64,000 bases of DNA from Microbacterium sp. BLY (GCF_017939615.1 NZ_JAGKSR010000001.1:124001-188000); one strand, 5' to 3'. Counted from the stretch's first letter, positions 15,885-24,468 are shown. Notes: generated by a model not told the origin, from the sequence alone. Translations and numbers: made by a program.

Positions 15885-16889
15885 ATGAGCACGATCGCCG
15901 ACGTCGCGACGCGCGCCGGTGTGTCCAAGGCGACCGCGAGCCGCGCCCTCAGCGGACGCGGGTACGTCTCGGAGGAAACCCGGCTGCGGGTGGAAGACGC
16001 CGCCCAGGCCCTCGCCTATGTCGCCCACTCCTCCGCCACGAGCCTGGCCACGGGGCGTACCGGAACGGTGGGCCTGGTGATGCCGCCGGTCGATCGCTGG
16101 TTCTTCTCCGAACTGCTGGCCGGCGTGCAGGAGTCGCTCCTCGCCCTCGACTACGACCTCTCGCTGTACGGCGTCCCCGAGCGCTCGGAGACCCGGGAGC
16201 GCCTGTTCGAGAGCGTGCTCCCCGGGCGCCGCTTCGACGGCATCATCGCCGTCGGCATCCAGCCCAGCGCCCGCGAGCTGGAGCGCCTGCACCGCACGGG
16301 GCGGCCACTCGTGAGCGTGGGGCCGTACAGCGGGGGCTCCAGCGCGGTGTCCATCGACGATGCCGCCGCCGCGCGGATCGCGACCGAGCACCTGATCGAG
16401 CTCGGGCACACCGACATCGCCTTCGTCGGCGGGTCCGCCGACGACGCCGATCTGAGCTACGGCGACACCCGCCGCCTGGCCGGCTATCGGGAGGCCCTGC
16501 ACGCGGCCGGCCTGGCACCCCGGGCGCGCATCGCCGGCGCCCCACCCACGATGCCCGGCGGATACACCGCCGCGGCCGGGCTCCTCGGAGACCGGCGTCA
16601 CCGCCCGACGGCGATCGTCGGCGTCTGCGACGAGGCGGCGATCGGAGCGGTGATCGCGGCCCGCCGCCTGGGCATCGCCGTCCCGACCGAGCTCAGCGTC
16701 GTCGGTATCGACGACCACGAGCATGCCGAGATGTTCTCCCTCACCACCATCGGACAGGCGCCGCGGGAGCAGGGGCGGGAGGCGGTGCGTCTGCTGACCC
16801 GGCGCATGACCGCCCCGGACGCCCCGCTGGAGCGGATCGATGCCGCGTCGGCGCTCGTCGTGCGCAGCTCGACCGCCCCGCCGCGCTGA
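15885..16889 (+). CDS. LacI family transcriptional regulator
   Basis: A 334-residue repressor. The N-terminal helix-turn-helix TIADVATRAGVSKATASRAL is at residues 3-22 with the hinge LAYVAHSSATSLATGRTGTV near 46-65, and a periplasmic-binding-protein-like sensor domain fills the rest. The ATG at 15885 follows GAGGAGGAC. A longer open frame upstream is not used. The gene is divergent from the sugar-binding protein gene and most likely represses that ABC operon until the imported sugar or a product binds. It ends at a terminator shared with rplL. Confidence 0.93.
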   Translation: MSTIADVATRAGVSKATASRALSGRGYVSEETRLRVEDAAQALAYVAHSSATSLATGRTGTVGLVMPPVDRWFFSELLAGVQESLLALDYDLSLYGVPERSETRERLFESVLPGRRFDGIIAVGIQPSARELERLHRTGRPLVSVGPYSGGSSAVSIDDAAAARIATEHLIELGHTDIAFVGGSADDADLSYGDTRRLAGYREALHAAGLAPRARIAGAPPTMPGGYTAAAGLLGDRRHRPTAIVGVCDEAAIGAVIAARRLGIAVPTELSVVGIDDHEHAEMFSLTTIGQAPREQGREAVRLLTRRMTAPDAPLERIDAASALVVRSSTAPPR

Positions 16890-16901
16890 TCCCGGACGCA
16901 C

Positions 16902-16930
16902 GAAGGCCCCGGGCGGAACCCGGGGCCTTC
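16902..16930. terminator. Bidirectional terminator between lacI-type gene and rplL
   Basis: A 12-bp perfect stem (16902-16913 with 16919-16930) with a 5-base loop, lying between two convergent genes. Confidence 0.85.
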
Positions 16931-16953
16931 GCAGAAGCGCTGGTGCGCTGGAA

Positions 16954-17337
16954 TTACTTGAGGGTGACGGTCGCGCCGGCCTCTTCCAGAGCAGCCTTGG
17001 CCTTCTCGGCCGTCTCCTTGTTGGCGCCCTCGAGGACGGCCTTCGGAGCACCGTCGACGACGGCCTTGGCCTCGCCGAGGCCGAGCGAGGTGAGCTCGCG
17101 GACAGCCTTGATGACCTGGATCTTCTTGTCGCCGGCAGCCTCAAGGATGACGTCGAAGGAGTCCTTCTCCTCCTCGGCCGCGGCCTCGCCTGCGCCGCCA
17201 GCGGCACCGGCGACGGCGACGGGGGCAGCAGCGGTGACCTCGAACTTCTCCTCGAACGCCTTCACGAACTCGTTGAGCTCGATGAGGGTCAGGCCGGCGA
17301 ACTGCTCGAGCAGCTCCTCGGTGGAAAGCTTCGCCAT
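16954..17337 (-). CDS. rplL: 50S ribosomal protein L7/L12
   Basis: A 127-residue stalk protein. It has the N-terminal dimerisation part [20 protein letters not shown], an Ala/Gly/Glu hinge at about 36-60, and the C-terminal domain with [21 protein letters not shown] that contacts translation factors. The sequence ends AGATVTLK as is normal for the family. It follows rplJ by 48 bp in the standard rplJL order, and the excess of L7/L12 over L10 is expected. The terminator at 16902 closes the operon. Confidence 0.98.
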   Translation of the reverse strand: MAKLSTEELLEQFAGLTLIELNEFVKAFEEKFEVTAAAPVAVAGAAGGAGEAAAEEEKDSFDVILEAAGDKKIQVIKAVRELTSLGLGEAKAVVDGAPKAVLEGANKETAEKAKAALEEAGATVTLK

Positions 17338-17385
17338 GATGTATCTCCTAGATAGATGGGGTTTGTAGACGAGATCGCCGGACGC

Positions 17386-17874
17386 TTACGCGGCCTCGGC
17401 GGTCTCCAGCTTTTCGCGAAGCGCGTCGATGGTGGCGGCAGCCTTGCCCATCGTCGCCTTCATCATTCCCGCGGCCTTCGCCAGCAGAACCTCACGGCTC
17501 TCGAGCGAGGCGTACGTGTTGACCTCGTCGGCGGTGAGGGCCTTGCCCTCGAAGATGCCCGACTTGATCACGAGAAGCGGGTTGGCCTTGGCGAAGTCAC
17601 GCAGAGCCTTGGCGGTGGCGACGAAGTCACCGTGCACGAACGCGACAGCCGACGGCCCCTTGAGGTCATCGTCCAGCGCGGAGATGCCGGCCTTGTTGGC
17701 GGCGATCTTGGTCAGCGTGTTCTTCACCACGGCGTACTCAGCGTCCTGACGGATGCTGTTGCGCAGCTGCTTGAGCTGGGCAACCGTCAGACCGCGGTAC
17801 TCGGTCAGCAGGACGGCGTTCGAGTTCTCGAATGACTTCGTGAGCTCGTTGACCGATGCATCCTTCTGCGCCAT
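17386..17874 (-). CDS. rplJ: 50S ribosomal protein L10
   Basis: A 162-residue protein starting MAQKDASVNELTKSFENSNA. The conserved LLTEYRGLTVAQLKQLR segment is near residues 24-40 and the rRNA-binding N-terminal domain is complete. L10 anchors L7/L12 dimers to the ribosome. The ATG at 17874 is chosen because it follows CCAAGGAGTGACC; the open frame further upstream covers the leader region and a G-rich repeat and is not coding. A hairpin in the leader probably mediates autoregulation by the L10-L7/L12 complex. Confidence 0.97.
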   Translation of the reverse strand: MAQKDASVNELTKSFENSNAVLLTEYRGLTVAQLKQLRNSIRQDAEYAVVKNTLTKIAANKAGISALDDDLKGPSAVAFVHGDFVATAKALRDFAKANPLLVIKSGIFEGKALTADEVNTYASLESREVLLAKAAGMMKATMGKAAATIDALREKLETAEAA

Positions 17875-17942
17875 GGTCACTCCTTGGTGTGTACGAGGCG
17901 CCGCACGGTGGTGGGGCGCCGGCCTCCGACCCCCTGCAAAAG

Positions 17943-17975
17943 AGAAGAGCTCCGGCGCAAGCGCACGGAGCTCGG
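17943..17975 (-). promoter_or_regulatory. Ribosomal L10 leader hairpin upstream of rplJ
   Basis: On the transcript strand an 8-bp stem GAGCTCCG/CGGAGCTC with an inner GCGC/GCGC stem (17947-17973) is followed by a pyrimidine run CTTCTCTTTT, about 70 bases before rplJ. This is the position and form of the L10 leader used in autoregulation and attenuation of rplJL. Confidence 0.7.
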
Positions 17976-18086
17976 AAGTTCGTGACACCTGCGCGGGCCC
18001 CTGCGATGCAGAGCTTCGATCCTGCGTGCTTGCGCACACACGATGACCAGCGGTCTTCGGTTGCCCCCACTCTACCCCACCCCCAC

Positions 18087-18145
18087 CTCTCCCCCAAATC
18101 CCCCGCTCTCCCCCAAATCCCCCGCCCTCTCCCCCAAATCCCCCG
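18087..18145. repeat. Short tandem repeat, about 19-21 bp, three copies
   Basis: Three successive units of ctctcccccaaatcccccg occur at 18087, 18106 and 18127. The minus strand carries runs of five G separated by ATTT or GAGAG, which could form G-quadruplexes. The block lies between the rplJ leader (to the left) and the palindromic repeat at 18154. Confidence 0.8.
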
Positions 18146-18153
18146 CCCTCTCC

Positions 18154-18235
18154 GTCGACCCACCCCTTTCGGTGCGCCCCGGCCCCTTTCGGTCGCACGC
18201 AAGGGGCCGGGGCACACAAAAGGGGGTGGGTCGAC
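18154..18235. repeat. GC-rich palindromic repeat element, copy 1
   Basis: Outer arms are gtcgacccacccctttcgg-like against an AAAGGGGGTGGGTCGAC arm, and a perfect inner pair is GCCCCGGCCCCTT / AAGGGGCCGGGGC. It ends 4 bp before the stop of the next gene on the minus strand, so it may also end that transcript. Other copies are at 19318, 25927 and 34682. Confidence 0.75.
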
Positions 18236-18238
18236 GAC

Positions 18239-19213
18239 TCAGCGGGCGAAGAGGCCGAGGGCCCGGAAGTGCGCGTCTGCCGCGGCGAGTGAGGCGACGT
18301 GCTCGCTCGACACACGGATCACCCGCCAGCCGGTGGTTCCGCGCACCCAGTCCTCGCGGCTCTTCTCGTCGAGGACGACCTGCGCCGCCGTCCGGCCGCC
18401 ACGGAGGTCCTCATCCAGATACTTGTCCCGACCGTCGCACTCCACGAAGGTGCGGGACTGGTCGACGGCGATGTCCATCCAGAATCGGCCGCCGCGCGTT
18501 CCGTCCACCGGCACTTGCAGGCGCGGCCTCCCGAAGCCGAGTTGATGCAGCCGGTACCGCGTCACGCTCTCCAGAGGCAGCTGTGCGCGACCGTCGGCGA
18601 GGCTCACGATCCGACGCGCCTGCACGATGCCGCGGAGCCGGGGACGGCGGACCCGGTCCGCGAGGTCCGCCAGGAGAGCCTGCTCCGCGGTGTCGTCGAA
18701 CTCCCACGGGTCACCGCCGACGAGGGCGAGCGCGGCATCGGCGGCCGCGAGGGCCGCCTCCGGAGCGACGGTCCGCGCGAGGTCCGCCACGGTCCGGCCG
18801 AGAGAGGTGCAGCGGATGCCGTCGCGCTCCACGATGTCACCGGCGGGAACCGCGCCTTCGTGCCGGAGGATGCCCGGCGTGCTGTGCCGCTGGTCCGGCG
18901 GGGCCGTCACGTGGACCCTCGTCGGCCGCAGCCGATACAGCGGCAGTCCCCACAGCACCGCAGCCGAGGCGTGCGAGAACACGGGCCCTGGCCCCGAGGC
19001 CGCGAGGTCGGCGGCCACCACCTCCGCCCGGTGCCGCGACTCCGGGGCGAGCTCGCTCCACGTCCGCACCCCGAGGTACCACCCGCGTCGCACGTGATGC
19101 AGCTGCCGTCCCTCCACCGCGGCGCGGAGCGTCCGAGACGCCCAGCCCTCCTCCTCCAGCCGTTGACGGCCGAGGAGCATGGCCCTGATCTCGTCCACGC
19201 TCACCTGTCTCAT
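18239..19213 (-). CDS. Nuclease-fold protein with AbiEi-like N-terminal domain, function unknown
   Basis: A 324-residue protein of a type frequent in Actinobacteria. The N-terminal part (about 1-75) resembles the winged-helix domain of AbiEi-type antitoxins, with VRRGWYLG near 45. The C-terminal part (about 235-315) looks like a DUF559/Vsr-like endonuclease fold: FWMDIAV, FVECDGRDKY and a later VLDEKSREDWVRGTTGWRVIR supply the Asp, Glu-x-Asp and Lys pattern of the PD-(D/E)xK family. No toxin or methylase partner is adjacent. The start at 19213 follows a GGGGG run; other starts are possible. The gene is bracketed by palindromic repeats at 18154 and 19318. Confidence 0.72.
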   Translation of the reverse strand: MRQVSVDEIRAMLLGRQRLEEEGWASRTLRAAVEGRQLHHVRRGWYLGVRTWSELAPESRHRAEVVAADLAASGPGPVFSHASAAVLWGLPLYRLRPTRVHVTAPPDQRHSTPGILRHEGAVPAGDIVERDGIRCTSLGRTVADLARTVAPEAALAAADAALALVGGDPWEFDDTAEQALLADLADRVRRPRLRGIVQARRIVSLADGRAQLPLESVTRYRLHQLGFGRPRLQVPVDGTRGGRFWMDIAVDQSRTFVECDGRDKYLDEDLRGGRTAAQVVLDEKSREDWVRGTTGWRVIRVSSEHVASLAAADAHFRALGLFAR

Positions 19214-19317
19214 CCCCCGACTCTCACCCCACTTCCGGCCGATCCCCCGCCTCCCTTCCGTTCCCCACACCCCTTCCGTCCCTCGCGGCACTTGTGCAGG
19301 AATCACCCCTCGTTCCT

Positions 19318-19396
19318 GACCCGCCCCCTTGCGTGCGTCCCACCCCCTTTCGGTCGTCCGGAAGGGGGTGGGACGCACGAAAGGGGGTGGGTCGAG
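19318..19396. repeat. GC-rich palindromic repeat element, copy 2
   Basis: A perfect 18-bp inner inverted repeat (19332-19349 with 19362-19379) is flanked by an outer gacccgcccccttg-type arm and an AAAGGGGGTGGGTCGAG arm. It lies between two divergently oriented nuclease-fold genes. The remaining 19214-19317 holds only C/T-rich sequence resembling decayed copies. Confidence 0.75.
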
Positions 19397-19452
19397 GGGG
19401 CGGGGCGGCGTGTACGGCCAGGCGAGGATGCGGGGAGAGTTAGAGTCGAGAG

Positions 19453-20133
19453 GTGACCCCGGAACTCCTCGAACGCATCGTCGCGGACTCGCGCGACCGC
19501 GTGGCATGGATGAGGGCGCGGTCTCGCGGCATCACGGCCACCGACGTCGCCGGACTCACCAGCGAACGCTCGATCGCACGGGCCGCCGACGCCAAACTCG
19601 GCGGAGGGCCCCGGTTCGGCGGCAACGCCTACACCGACCACGGCCGACGCCGGGAGCCGGAGATCGCGGCCTGGGTCGCCGCCACGCACGGGATCATGCC
19701 GTCCTCGGCCCTGTTCCGCGCCGAGGTCGAGCACCGCCACCTGGCCACCCCGGACGGGATCGCCGTCGACGCCGACGGACGGGTCAGCCTCGCCGAGATC
19801 AAGACGACCAACAAGGCCTTCCGCGGCATCCCGCGCACCTATCTCCGTCAGGTGTGGTGGCAGCAGCACGTGCTGGGGGCCGAGCGCACGCTGTTCGTCT
19901 GGGAGGAGCACGTCGACTTCTCCCCCGTGCACGACGAGCCGCGGTGCGTCTGGATCGACCGCGACGACCGGGAGATCGCGAAGCTCGTCGGCCTCGCGAC
20001 CGACCTCATCGACGAGCTGTATCGGCGCACCACCGGCCGGAGCATCCCGACGCGCACCGCCTCCCCGGCGGACAGCCGTCGCGAGCAGCTCCGCGAGCGC
20101 GACGCCTTCCGCGCCCTCGCCCTCGCCGACTGA
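19453..20133 (+). CDS. YqaJ-like recombinase/exonuclease family protein
   Basis: A 226-residue protein with the YqaJ/lambda-exonuclease-like PD-(D/E)xK pattern: ITATDVAGL near 27, GRRREPEIAAWV near 64-75 (first acidic site), ATPDGIAVDADGRVSLAEIKTT near 97-118 (Asp and Glu-x-Lys) and QVWWQQHVLGAER near 131-143. Family members are double-strand DNA exonucleases acting in phage-type recombination. No other phage genes are nearby, so this is a stand-alone chromosomal copy. The start is GTG at 19453 with a weak ribosome-binding site. The gene begins 57 bp after a palindromic repeat. Confidence 0.8.
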   Translation: MTPELLERIVADSRDRVAWMRARSRGITATDVAGLTSERSIARAADAKLGGGPRFGGNAYTDHGRRREPEIAAWVAATHGIMPSSALFRAEVEHRHLATPDGIAVDADGRVSLAEIKTTNKAFRGIPRTYLRQVWWQQHVLGAERTLFVWEEHVDFSPVHDEPRCVWIDRDDREIAKLVGLATDLIDELYRRTTGRSIPTRTASPADSRREQLRERDAFRALALAD

Positions 20134-20181
20134 CACGCACGCGGAGGGCGCCGACGTCGGCCGCGCCGGGATCCCGACCGG

Positions 20182-21111
20182 TCAGCGGACCGGGGCGAGC
20201 ACGAGCCGCGCCTCGGCGGCCACCTCGGCCGCGATCGTGTCGAGGAGCTCCGAACGCAGGTTCCACTGCTGCCAGTACAGCGTGACGCGGACCACGGGGC
20301 CACCGAGCGGGACGAGGTCGGGTGACTCCTGCAACCGGGGAACCATGCCCCATCCGAGCCCGAGTCCCACGGCGAGCGCATAGTCGTGCGAGGCCGGCAC
20401 GTAGTGGCGCGGCACTCCCTGCGGAGACACCCCCTTCGCGGTGAGCCACTCATGCTGCAGGGTGTCCCTGCGGTCGAAGTCGACGAAGGGCGCCTCCCTC
20501 AGCGCGGCGGCGGTCACCCCCTCCGGGAACCAGCGACGCACGTAGTCCGGCGCGGCCAGGGCACGGTACTCGAGCACGCCGAGCGGCGAGACGGTACACC
20601 CCGCGACGGCGGTGTCCTCACTCGTGACCGCCGCCATGACCGTGCCGGACTCGAGCAGCCGTGCCGTGAAGTTCTGGTCGTCGCGGTGGAGGTCCATATC
20701 GATGTCATGCGTGCGTGACAACCGGGCCAGCGGCGCGAGGAACCAGGTCGCCAGGGAGTCGGCGTTGACCGCGAGGGGCACGGTGATCCGGCGCCCGCCG
20801 CGGCCCTCGTCGATGCCCACGCCCGCGAGCGCGTCGTGCTCCAGGAGGGCGATCTGGCGGGCGAGACGCACGACCGCCTCCCCCGCCTCCGTGAGGCGCA
20901 CCGGTTTGCTGCGCACCAGGAGGATCCGCCCGAGCTGCTCCTCGAGCGCCTTGAGCCGCTGACTGACCGCCGACGGGGTGAGGCGCAGCCGACGCGAAGC
21001 CGCATCGAGCGTGCCCTCGTCGGCCACCGCGGCCAGGGTCGCCGCACCTTCCGGATCGATCTTCACATCAGCGATGCTAATGGTGCGGAAAGAATCTTCG
21101 CTTCCACTCAT
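20182..21111 (-). CDS. lysG: LysR family regulator of lysine/arginine export (LysG/ArgP type)
   Basis: A 309-residue LysR protein. The helix-turn-helix is TLDAASRRLRLTPSAVSQRLKALE (cut here for length: key residues SAVSQRLKALE near 46-56), followed by a type 2 periplasmic-binding effector domain. It is divergent from the LysE exporter gene, the classic lysG/lysE arrangement in which basic amino acids activate export. The ATG at 21111 has AGGAAGG upstream. Family alignment would also allow the GTG at 21066 (VKIDPEGAATL), which would remove 15 unusual residues and leave room for both promoters. Confidence 0.88.
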   Translation of the reverse strand: MSGSEDSFRTISIADVKIDPEGAATLAAVADEGTLDAASRRLRLTPSAVSQRLKALEEQLGRILLVRSKPVRLTEAGEAVVRLARQIALLEHDALAGVGIDEGRGGRRITVPLAVNADSLATWFLAPLARLSRTHDIDMDLHRDDQNFTARLLESGTVMAAVTSEDTAVAGCTVSPLGVLEYRALAAPDYVRRWFPEGVTAAALREAPFVDFDRRDTLQHEWLTAKGVSPQGVPRHYVPASHDYALAVGLGLGWGMVPRLQESPDLVPLGGPVVRVTLYWQQWNLRSELLDTIAAEVAAEARLVLAPVR

Positions 21112-21136
21112 GTCCGCGCCTTCCTAGGCTCGACTC

Positions 21137-21790
21137 ATGCTCACCCTCCTCGCGGGCCTCGGTCTCGGCCTGTCGCTCATCGTCGCGATCGGCGCCCAGA
21201 ACGTCTTCGTGTTGCGGCAGGGCATCCGGCGGGAACACGTCCTCGCGGTCGTCATCGTCTGCGCCGTGTCCGACGCAGTGCTGATCGTCGCCGGTGTCGC
21301 GGGGCTCGGGTTCGTGCTGTCGGCGGCGCCGTGGCTCGTGGTCGTCGCCCGCGTGGCGGGAGCGCTCTTCCTCTTCGGCTACGGACTGCTCGCGGCACGG
21401 CGGGCGTGGCGCGGCGGCGAGGAGCTGGTCATCGACGGCGGCGACGCGCCGGCACTGCCGCCCCAGGGCGGCACCGCGACGATGACCCGCACGCGCCTCG
21501 CCCCGGTGATCCTCACGACCCTCGCGCTGACCTGGCTCAACCCGCACGTTTACCTCGACACCGTCCTCATGCTGGGCTCGATCGCAGCCACGCACGGGGA
21601 GGAGCGGTGGCTCTTCGCGGCCGGAGCGGTGGCGGCGAGCCTCGTCTGGTTCACCGCCCTCGGCTTCGGCGCGCGCTACCTCGGCCGGTGGCTGCGCACG
21701 CCGCGCTCCTGGCGCATCCTCGACGCCGTGATCGCGGTGGTGATGATCACGCTCGCGGTCAGCCTCGTCCTGCCCGTCGTCGGCGGCTGA
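21137..21790 (+). CDS. lysE: LysE family basic amino acid exporter
   Basis: A 217-residue membrane protein with about six hydrophobic segments. The family signature [16 protein letters not shown] is at residues 18-33 and [17 protein letters not shown] near 134-150. It exports L-lysine and L-arginine to avoid toxic build-up during peptide use. The divergent LysR gene 25 bp upstream is its probable activator, and the small intergenic space must hold the regulator site (TGCTAAT near 21077 resembles a -10 element). There is no clear ribosome-binding site before the ATG. Confidence 0.93.
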   Translation: MLTLLAGLGLGLSLIVAIGAQNVFVLRQGIRREHVLAVVIVCAVSDAVLIVAGVAGLGFVLSAAPWLVVVARVAGALFLFGYGLLAARRAWRGGEELVIDGGDAPALPPQGGTATMTRTRLAPVILTTLALTWLNPHVYLDTVLMLGSIAATHGEERWLFAAGAVAASLVWFTALGFGARYLGRWLRTPRSWRILDAVIAVVMITLAVSLVLPVVGG

Positions 21791-21794
21791 GCGT

Positions 21795-22157
21795 TCACGC
21801 CTCGATCTGCGACACCCGCGCCCGCACGAGGGCGCGGACGGCCTCCTCGGGCAGAGGCTGCTCGGGCTGGAACCGGATCGTGCCCTTGTCGAGGCTGACG
21901 TCCGGATGCCCCTCGAGGAGTCCGGCGACGGCGGCGACCGCCTCGGGGCTGAACGGGTAGACGCCGATGTGCTTCCTCGCGCGCATCACCGACAGCAGGG
22001 GCTTGCCGGCGTAGACGAGCGCCGGCATGCCGTAGCCCTTGCCCTGCTCCGCCTCCGGCACCTCCTCACGAGCGATCGCATACAGGCGATCGACCGCCGC
22101 GCGGTCGGAGGAGTCGAGATCGGCCAGGTAGTCGTCGATGGTGCCCACGAACGGCAT
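21795..22157 (-). CDS. DUF1801 / YdhG-like iron chaperone family protein
   Basis: A 120-residue protein with the family pattern VGTIDDYLADLD at the N-terminus, EQGKGYGMPALVYAGKPLLSV-type centre (GYGMPALVYAGKP near 42-54) and HIGVYPFSPEA near 63. Structures of the family show a small alpha/beta fold resembling frataxin, and some members are proposed iron chaperones; the real function is unknown. It is convergent with lysE, 4 bp away, with no obvious terminator in between. Confidence 0.85.
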   Translation of the reverse strand: MPFVGTIDDYLADLDSSDRAAVDRLYAIAREEVPEAEQGKGYGMPALVYAGKPLLSVMRARKHIGVYPFSPEAVAAVAGLLEGHPDVSLDKGTIRFQPEQPLPEEAVRALVRARVSQIEA

Positions 22158-22193
22158 CCTGCCATCGATCGGCTCGCGGGTCGAGGGGCGGAG

Positions 22194-22997
22194 TCAGACG
22201 CCGTCGAGCGGGCGCAGGATGCGGGTGAGGAACCGCTGCGTGCGCTCGTGCTGCGGGGCGCTGAACAGCTGCGCGGGCGGCCCCTGCTCCACCACGACCC
22301 CGCCGTCCAGGAAGAGCACGTGATCGGCCGCCTCCCGCGCGAAGCTCAACTCGTGCGTCACCACGGCCATCGTCCATCCCTCGTCGGCGAGCTCCTTGAT
22401 GACGAGGAGCACCTCCCCCACGAGTTCTGGATCGAGCGCGCTCGTCGGCTCGTCGAACAGCAGCAGGTCTGGTTGCAAGGCCAGCGCCCGCACGATGCCC
22501 ACCCGCTGCTGCTGCCCGCCGGAGAGCTGATGCGGCCGCGCATCCGCCTTGTCCGCCAGGCCCACGCGGGCGAGCAGCGCCCGCGCCTCGGCGACGACCT
22601 CGGCCTTGGGGCGCCCCTGCACCCGCCAGGGACCCTCGATCACGTTCTCCAGCACCGTGAGGTGCGGGAAGAGGTTGTGATGCTGGAAGACCATCGCCGA
22701 CCGGTCACGCAGCGCGAGCCGCTGCTGCTTCGCGACACGGGGCTTCGGACGGACCTCCGGTGCGAAGTCGATCTCCGGGCCCCCGGCCATCGCGATGGTG
22801 CCGGCGTCCGGCGTCTCCAGGCCGTTCAGGGCCCGCAGGACGGTCGTCTTCCCCGAGCCGCTGGGACCGATGAGCACGACGACCTCGCCACGGTGCAGGG
22901 TGAGGTCGAAACCGCGCAGCACCTCGGTGGCGCCGAAGCTCTTGTGCAGGCCCCGTGCGGTGAGCAGCGGTTCGGCCATGGGGTCAGTGCGCGACAC
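22194..22997 (-). CDS. Amino acid ABC transporter ATP-binding protein
   Basis: A polar amino acid type ABC ATPase (267 residues from this start). Walker A is GPSGSGKTT near 43, the signature LSGGQQQRV near 145 and Walker B LLLFDEPTSALDP near 165. The GTG at 22997 is preceded by GGAGG at a fitting distance and overlaps the permease stop. The ATG at 22979 (MAEPLLTARGLHKSFG) is an alternative. It is the last gene of a binding protein, permease and ATPase operon for polar amino acids such as cystine or glutamine. The specific amino acid is unknown. Confidence 0.92.
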   Translation of the reverse strand: MSRTDPMAEPLLTARGLHKSFGATEVLRGFDLTLHRGEVVVLIGPSGSGKTTVLRALNGLETPDAGTIAMAGGPEIDFAPEVRPKPRVAKQQRLALRDRSAMVFQHHNLFPHLTVLENVIEGPWRVQGRPKAEVVAEARALLARVGLADKADARPHQLSGGQQQRVGIVRALALQPDLLLFDEPTSALDPELVGEVLLVIKELADEGWTMAVVTHELSFAREAADHVLFLDGGVVVEQGPPAQLFSAPQHERTQRFLTRILRPLDGV

Positions 22998-23649
22998 GAC
23001 TGTCGAGCCTCCTCTCCAGGGCGCTCTGCCCGAAGGAGAGCACCAGGCAGATCACCCAATAGACCAGCGCCGCCGCCAGATACAGCACCATGAACTCGAG
23101 CGTCGTCGAGGCGATCTGCTGCGCCACCTTGAACAACTCCGTCACGAGGATCAGCGAGGTGAGGGAGGTGTCCTTCACGAGCGAGATGAACGTGTTGGAC
23201 AGCGGGGGCACCGACACCCGAGCGGCCTGGGGCAGGATGATACGGGTCAGCGTCCGCGTGCGGTTCATGCCGACCGTGTACGCGGCCTCCCACTGCCCCT
23301 TCGGCACCGAGAGGATCGCCGCCCGCACGACTTCGGCGCCGTAGCCGCCGACGTTGAGCGAGAGGGCGATGATCGCACTCGGCCAGGGATCGAGGGTCAC
23401 CCCGACGGACGGCAGACCGTAGAAGATCACGAAGAGCTGCACGAGCATCGGGGTGCCGCGGATCACCGAGATGTAGAACCGCGCGATGCCGGAAACGACC
23501 GGGTGCACGGAGATCCGCATCAGCGCCATGCCGATCGCGATCACGAGCCCCAGGACGAACGACACGAGGGCGAGCGGGATCGTCGCCGTCAGCCCCGCCC
23601 AGGCGATCGGCCCGAGCGAGGAGAAGAAGAGCTCCCAGGGGTTCTGCAT
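22984..23649 (-). CDS. Amino acid ABC transporter permease (HisMQ type)
   Basis: A 221-residue permease with five or six hydrophobic segments. The conserved VIRGTPMLVQLFVIFYGLP lies near residues 62-80, the contact loop EAAYTVGMNRTRTLTRIILP near 121-140, and NTFISLVKDTSLTSLI near 150. The pattern is that of TcyB/TcyL-like cystine and polar amino acid importers. It lies between the binding protein (3 bp upstream) and the ATPase (overlap). A homodimer is expected since only one permease gene is present. Confidence 0.93.
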   Translation of the reverse strand: MQNPWELFFSSLGPIAWAGLTATIPLALVSFVLGLVIAIGMALMRISVHPVVSGIARFYISVIRGTPMLVQLFVIFYGLPSVGVTLDPWPSAIIALSLNVGGYGAEVVRAAILSVPKGQWEAAYTVGMNRTRTLTRIILPQAARVSVPPLSNTFISLVKDTSLTSLILVTELFKVAQQIASTTLEFMVLYLAAALVYWVICLVLSFGQSALERRLDSRVAH

Positions 23650-23652
23650 CGC

Positions 23653-24468
23653 CTACTGCGAGACGTCTTCGCCGAAGTACTTCTCGCTGATCTCGGCCAG
23701 GGTGCCGTCGGCGCGGAGCTTGGCGAGCGCCTCGTCGACCGCGTCGACGAGCGCCTCCTTGTCCTTCGTGAAGACGAACGCCTGCTCCCCGGCGTCCTCG
23801 GTCTCCGCGGCGATCTTGAGGCCCGTCGGGCTGTTGGTCGTCTCGTAGTCGAGGAACGTCAGCTTGTCGTTGATGGTCGCGTCCACGCGCCCCTGGCGGA
23901 GGAGCTCCACCGCCTGGGCCCAGCCCTCGACGCCCTCGACCTTGGCGCCGGACTCGGTGGCCAGCTCGTACCAGTTGCTCGTGAGGGACTGCGCCGTCGT
24001 CTTGCCCTCGAGGTCGTCGAAGGACGAGATGGAGTCGTCGTCCTCCTTGACCACGATGACGCCGGGCGACACCGTGTAGGGGCTGCTGAAGAGGTACTTG
24101 GCCTCACGCTCGTCATTGATGGACACCTGGTTCGCGATCACGTCGAACCGGCCCGCGTCGAGGCCCGCGAAGATCGCGTCCCACTGCGTCTCCTGGAACT
24201 CGACCTCCAGGCCGAGCTCGTCCGCGACCGCCTGGATGATCTCGACGTCGTAGCCGGTGAGGTCACCGGAGCCGCCGTCACCGTGGAAGCTGAACGGGCG
24301 GTAGGTGCCCTCGGTCGCGACCGTCAGCGTGCCGTCCTTCACCAGGCCGAAGTCGGAGCCGGCGGCGCTCTCACCGTCGGTGCTCGTGGGCGTGGACGAG
24401 CCGCTGCAGGCGGTCAGTGCGGCAGCAGCGACGACGAGTGCGGTGACGGCGATGAGACGACGGGACAT
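23653..24468 (-). CDS. Amino acid ABC transporter substrate-binding lipoprotein
   Basis: A 271-residue family 3 solute-binding protein. The signal peptide has lipobox ALTAC at about 17-21, followed by a Ser/Thr-rich linker. Ligand-binding landmarks are TEGTYRPFSFHG near 53 and GYDVEIIQAVADELG near 75. The ATG at 24468 is chosen for CCAGGAGGGTCC directly upstream and the proper signal peptide. It serves the permease and ATPase downstream. The sequence type (TEGTYRPF, KYLFSSPY) is common in cystine-binding proteins, but the ligand is not certain. Confidence 0.93.
   Translation of the reverse strand: MSRRLIAVTALVVAAAALTACSGSSTPTSTDGESAAGSDFGLVKDGTLTVATEGTYRPFSFHGDGGSGDLTGYDVEIIQAVADELGLEVEFQETQWDAIFAGLDAGRFDVIANQVSINDEREAKYLFSSPYTVSPGVIVVKEDDDSISSFDDLEGKTTAQSLTSNWYELATESGAKVEGVEGWAQAVELLRQGRVDATINDKLTFLDYETTNSPTGLKIAAETEDAGEQAFVFTKDKEALVDAVDEALAKLRADGTLAEISEKYFGEDVSQ

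Noticed and set aside
17875..18315. N-terminal extension of rplJ through the leader and G-rich repeat
   Set aside because: The frame is open but encodes Gly-rich low-complexity sequence, while the ATG at 17874 has a good ribosome-binding site and gives a normal L10.
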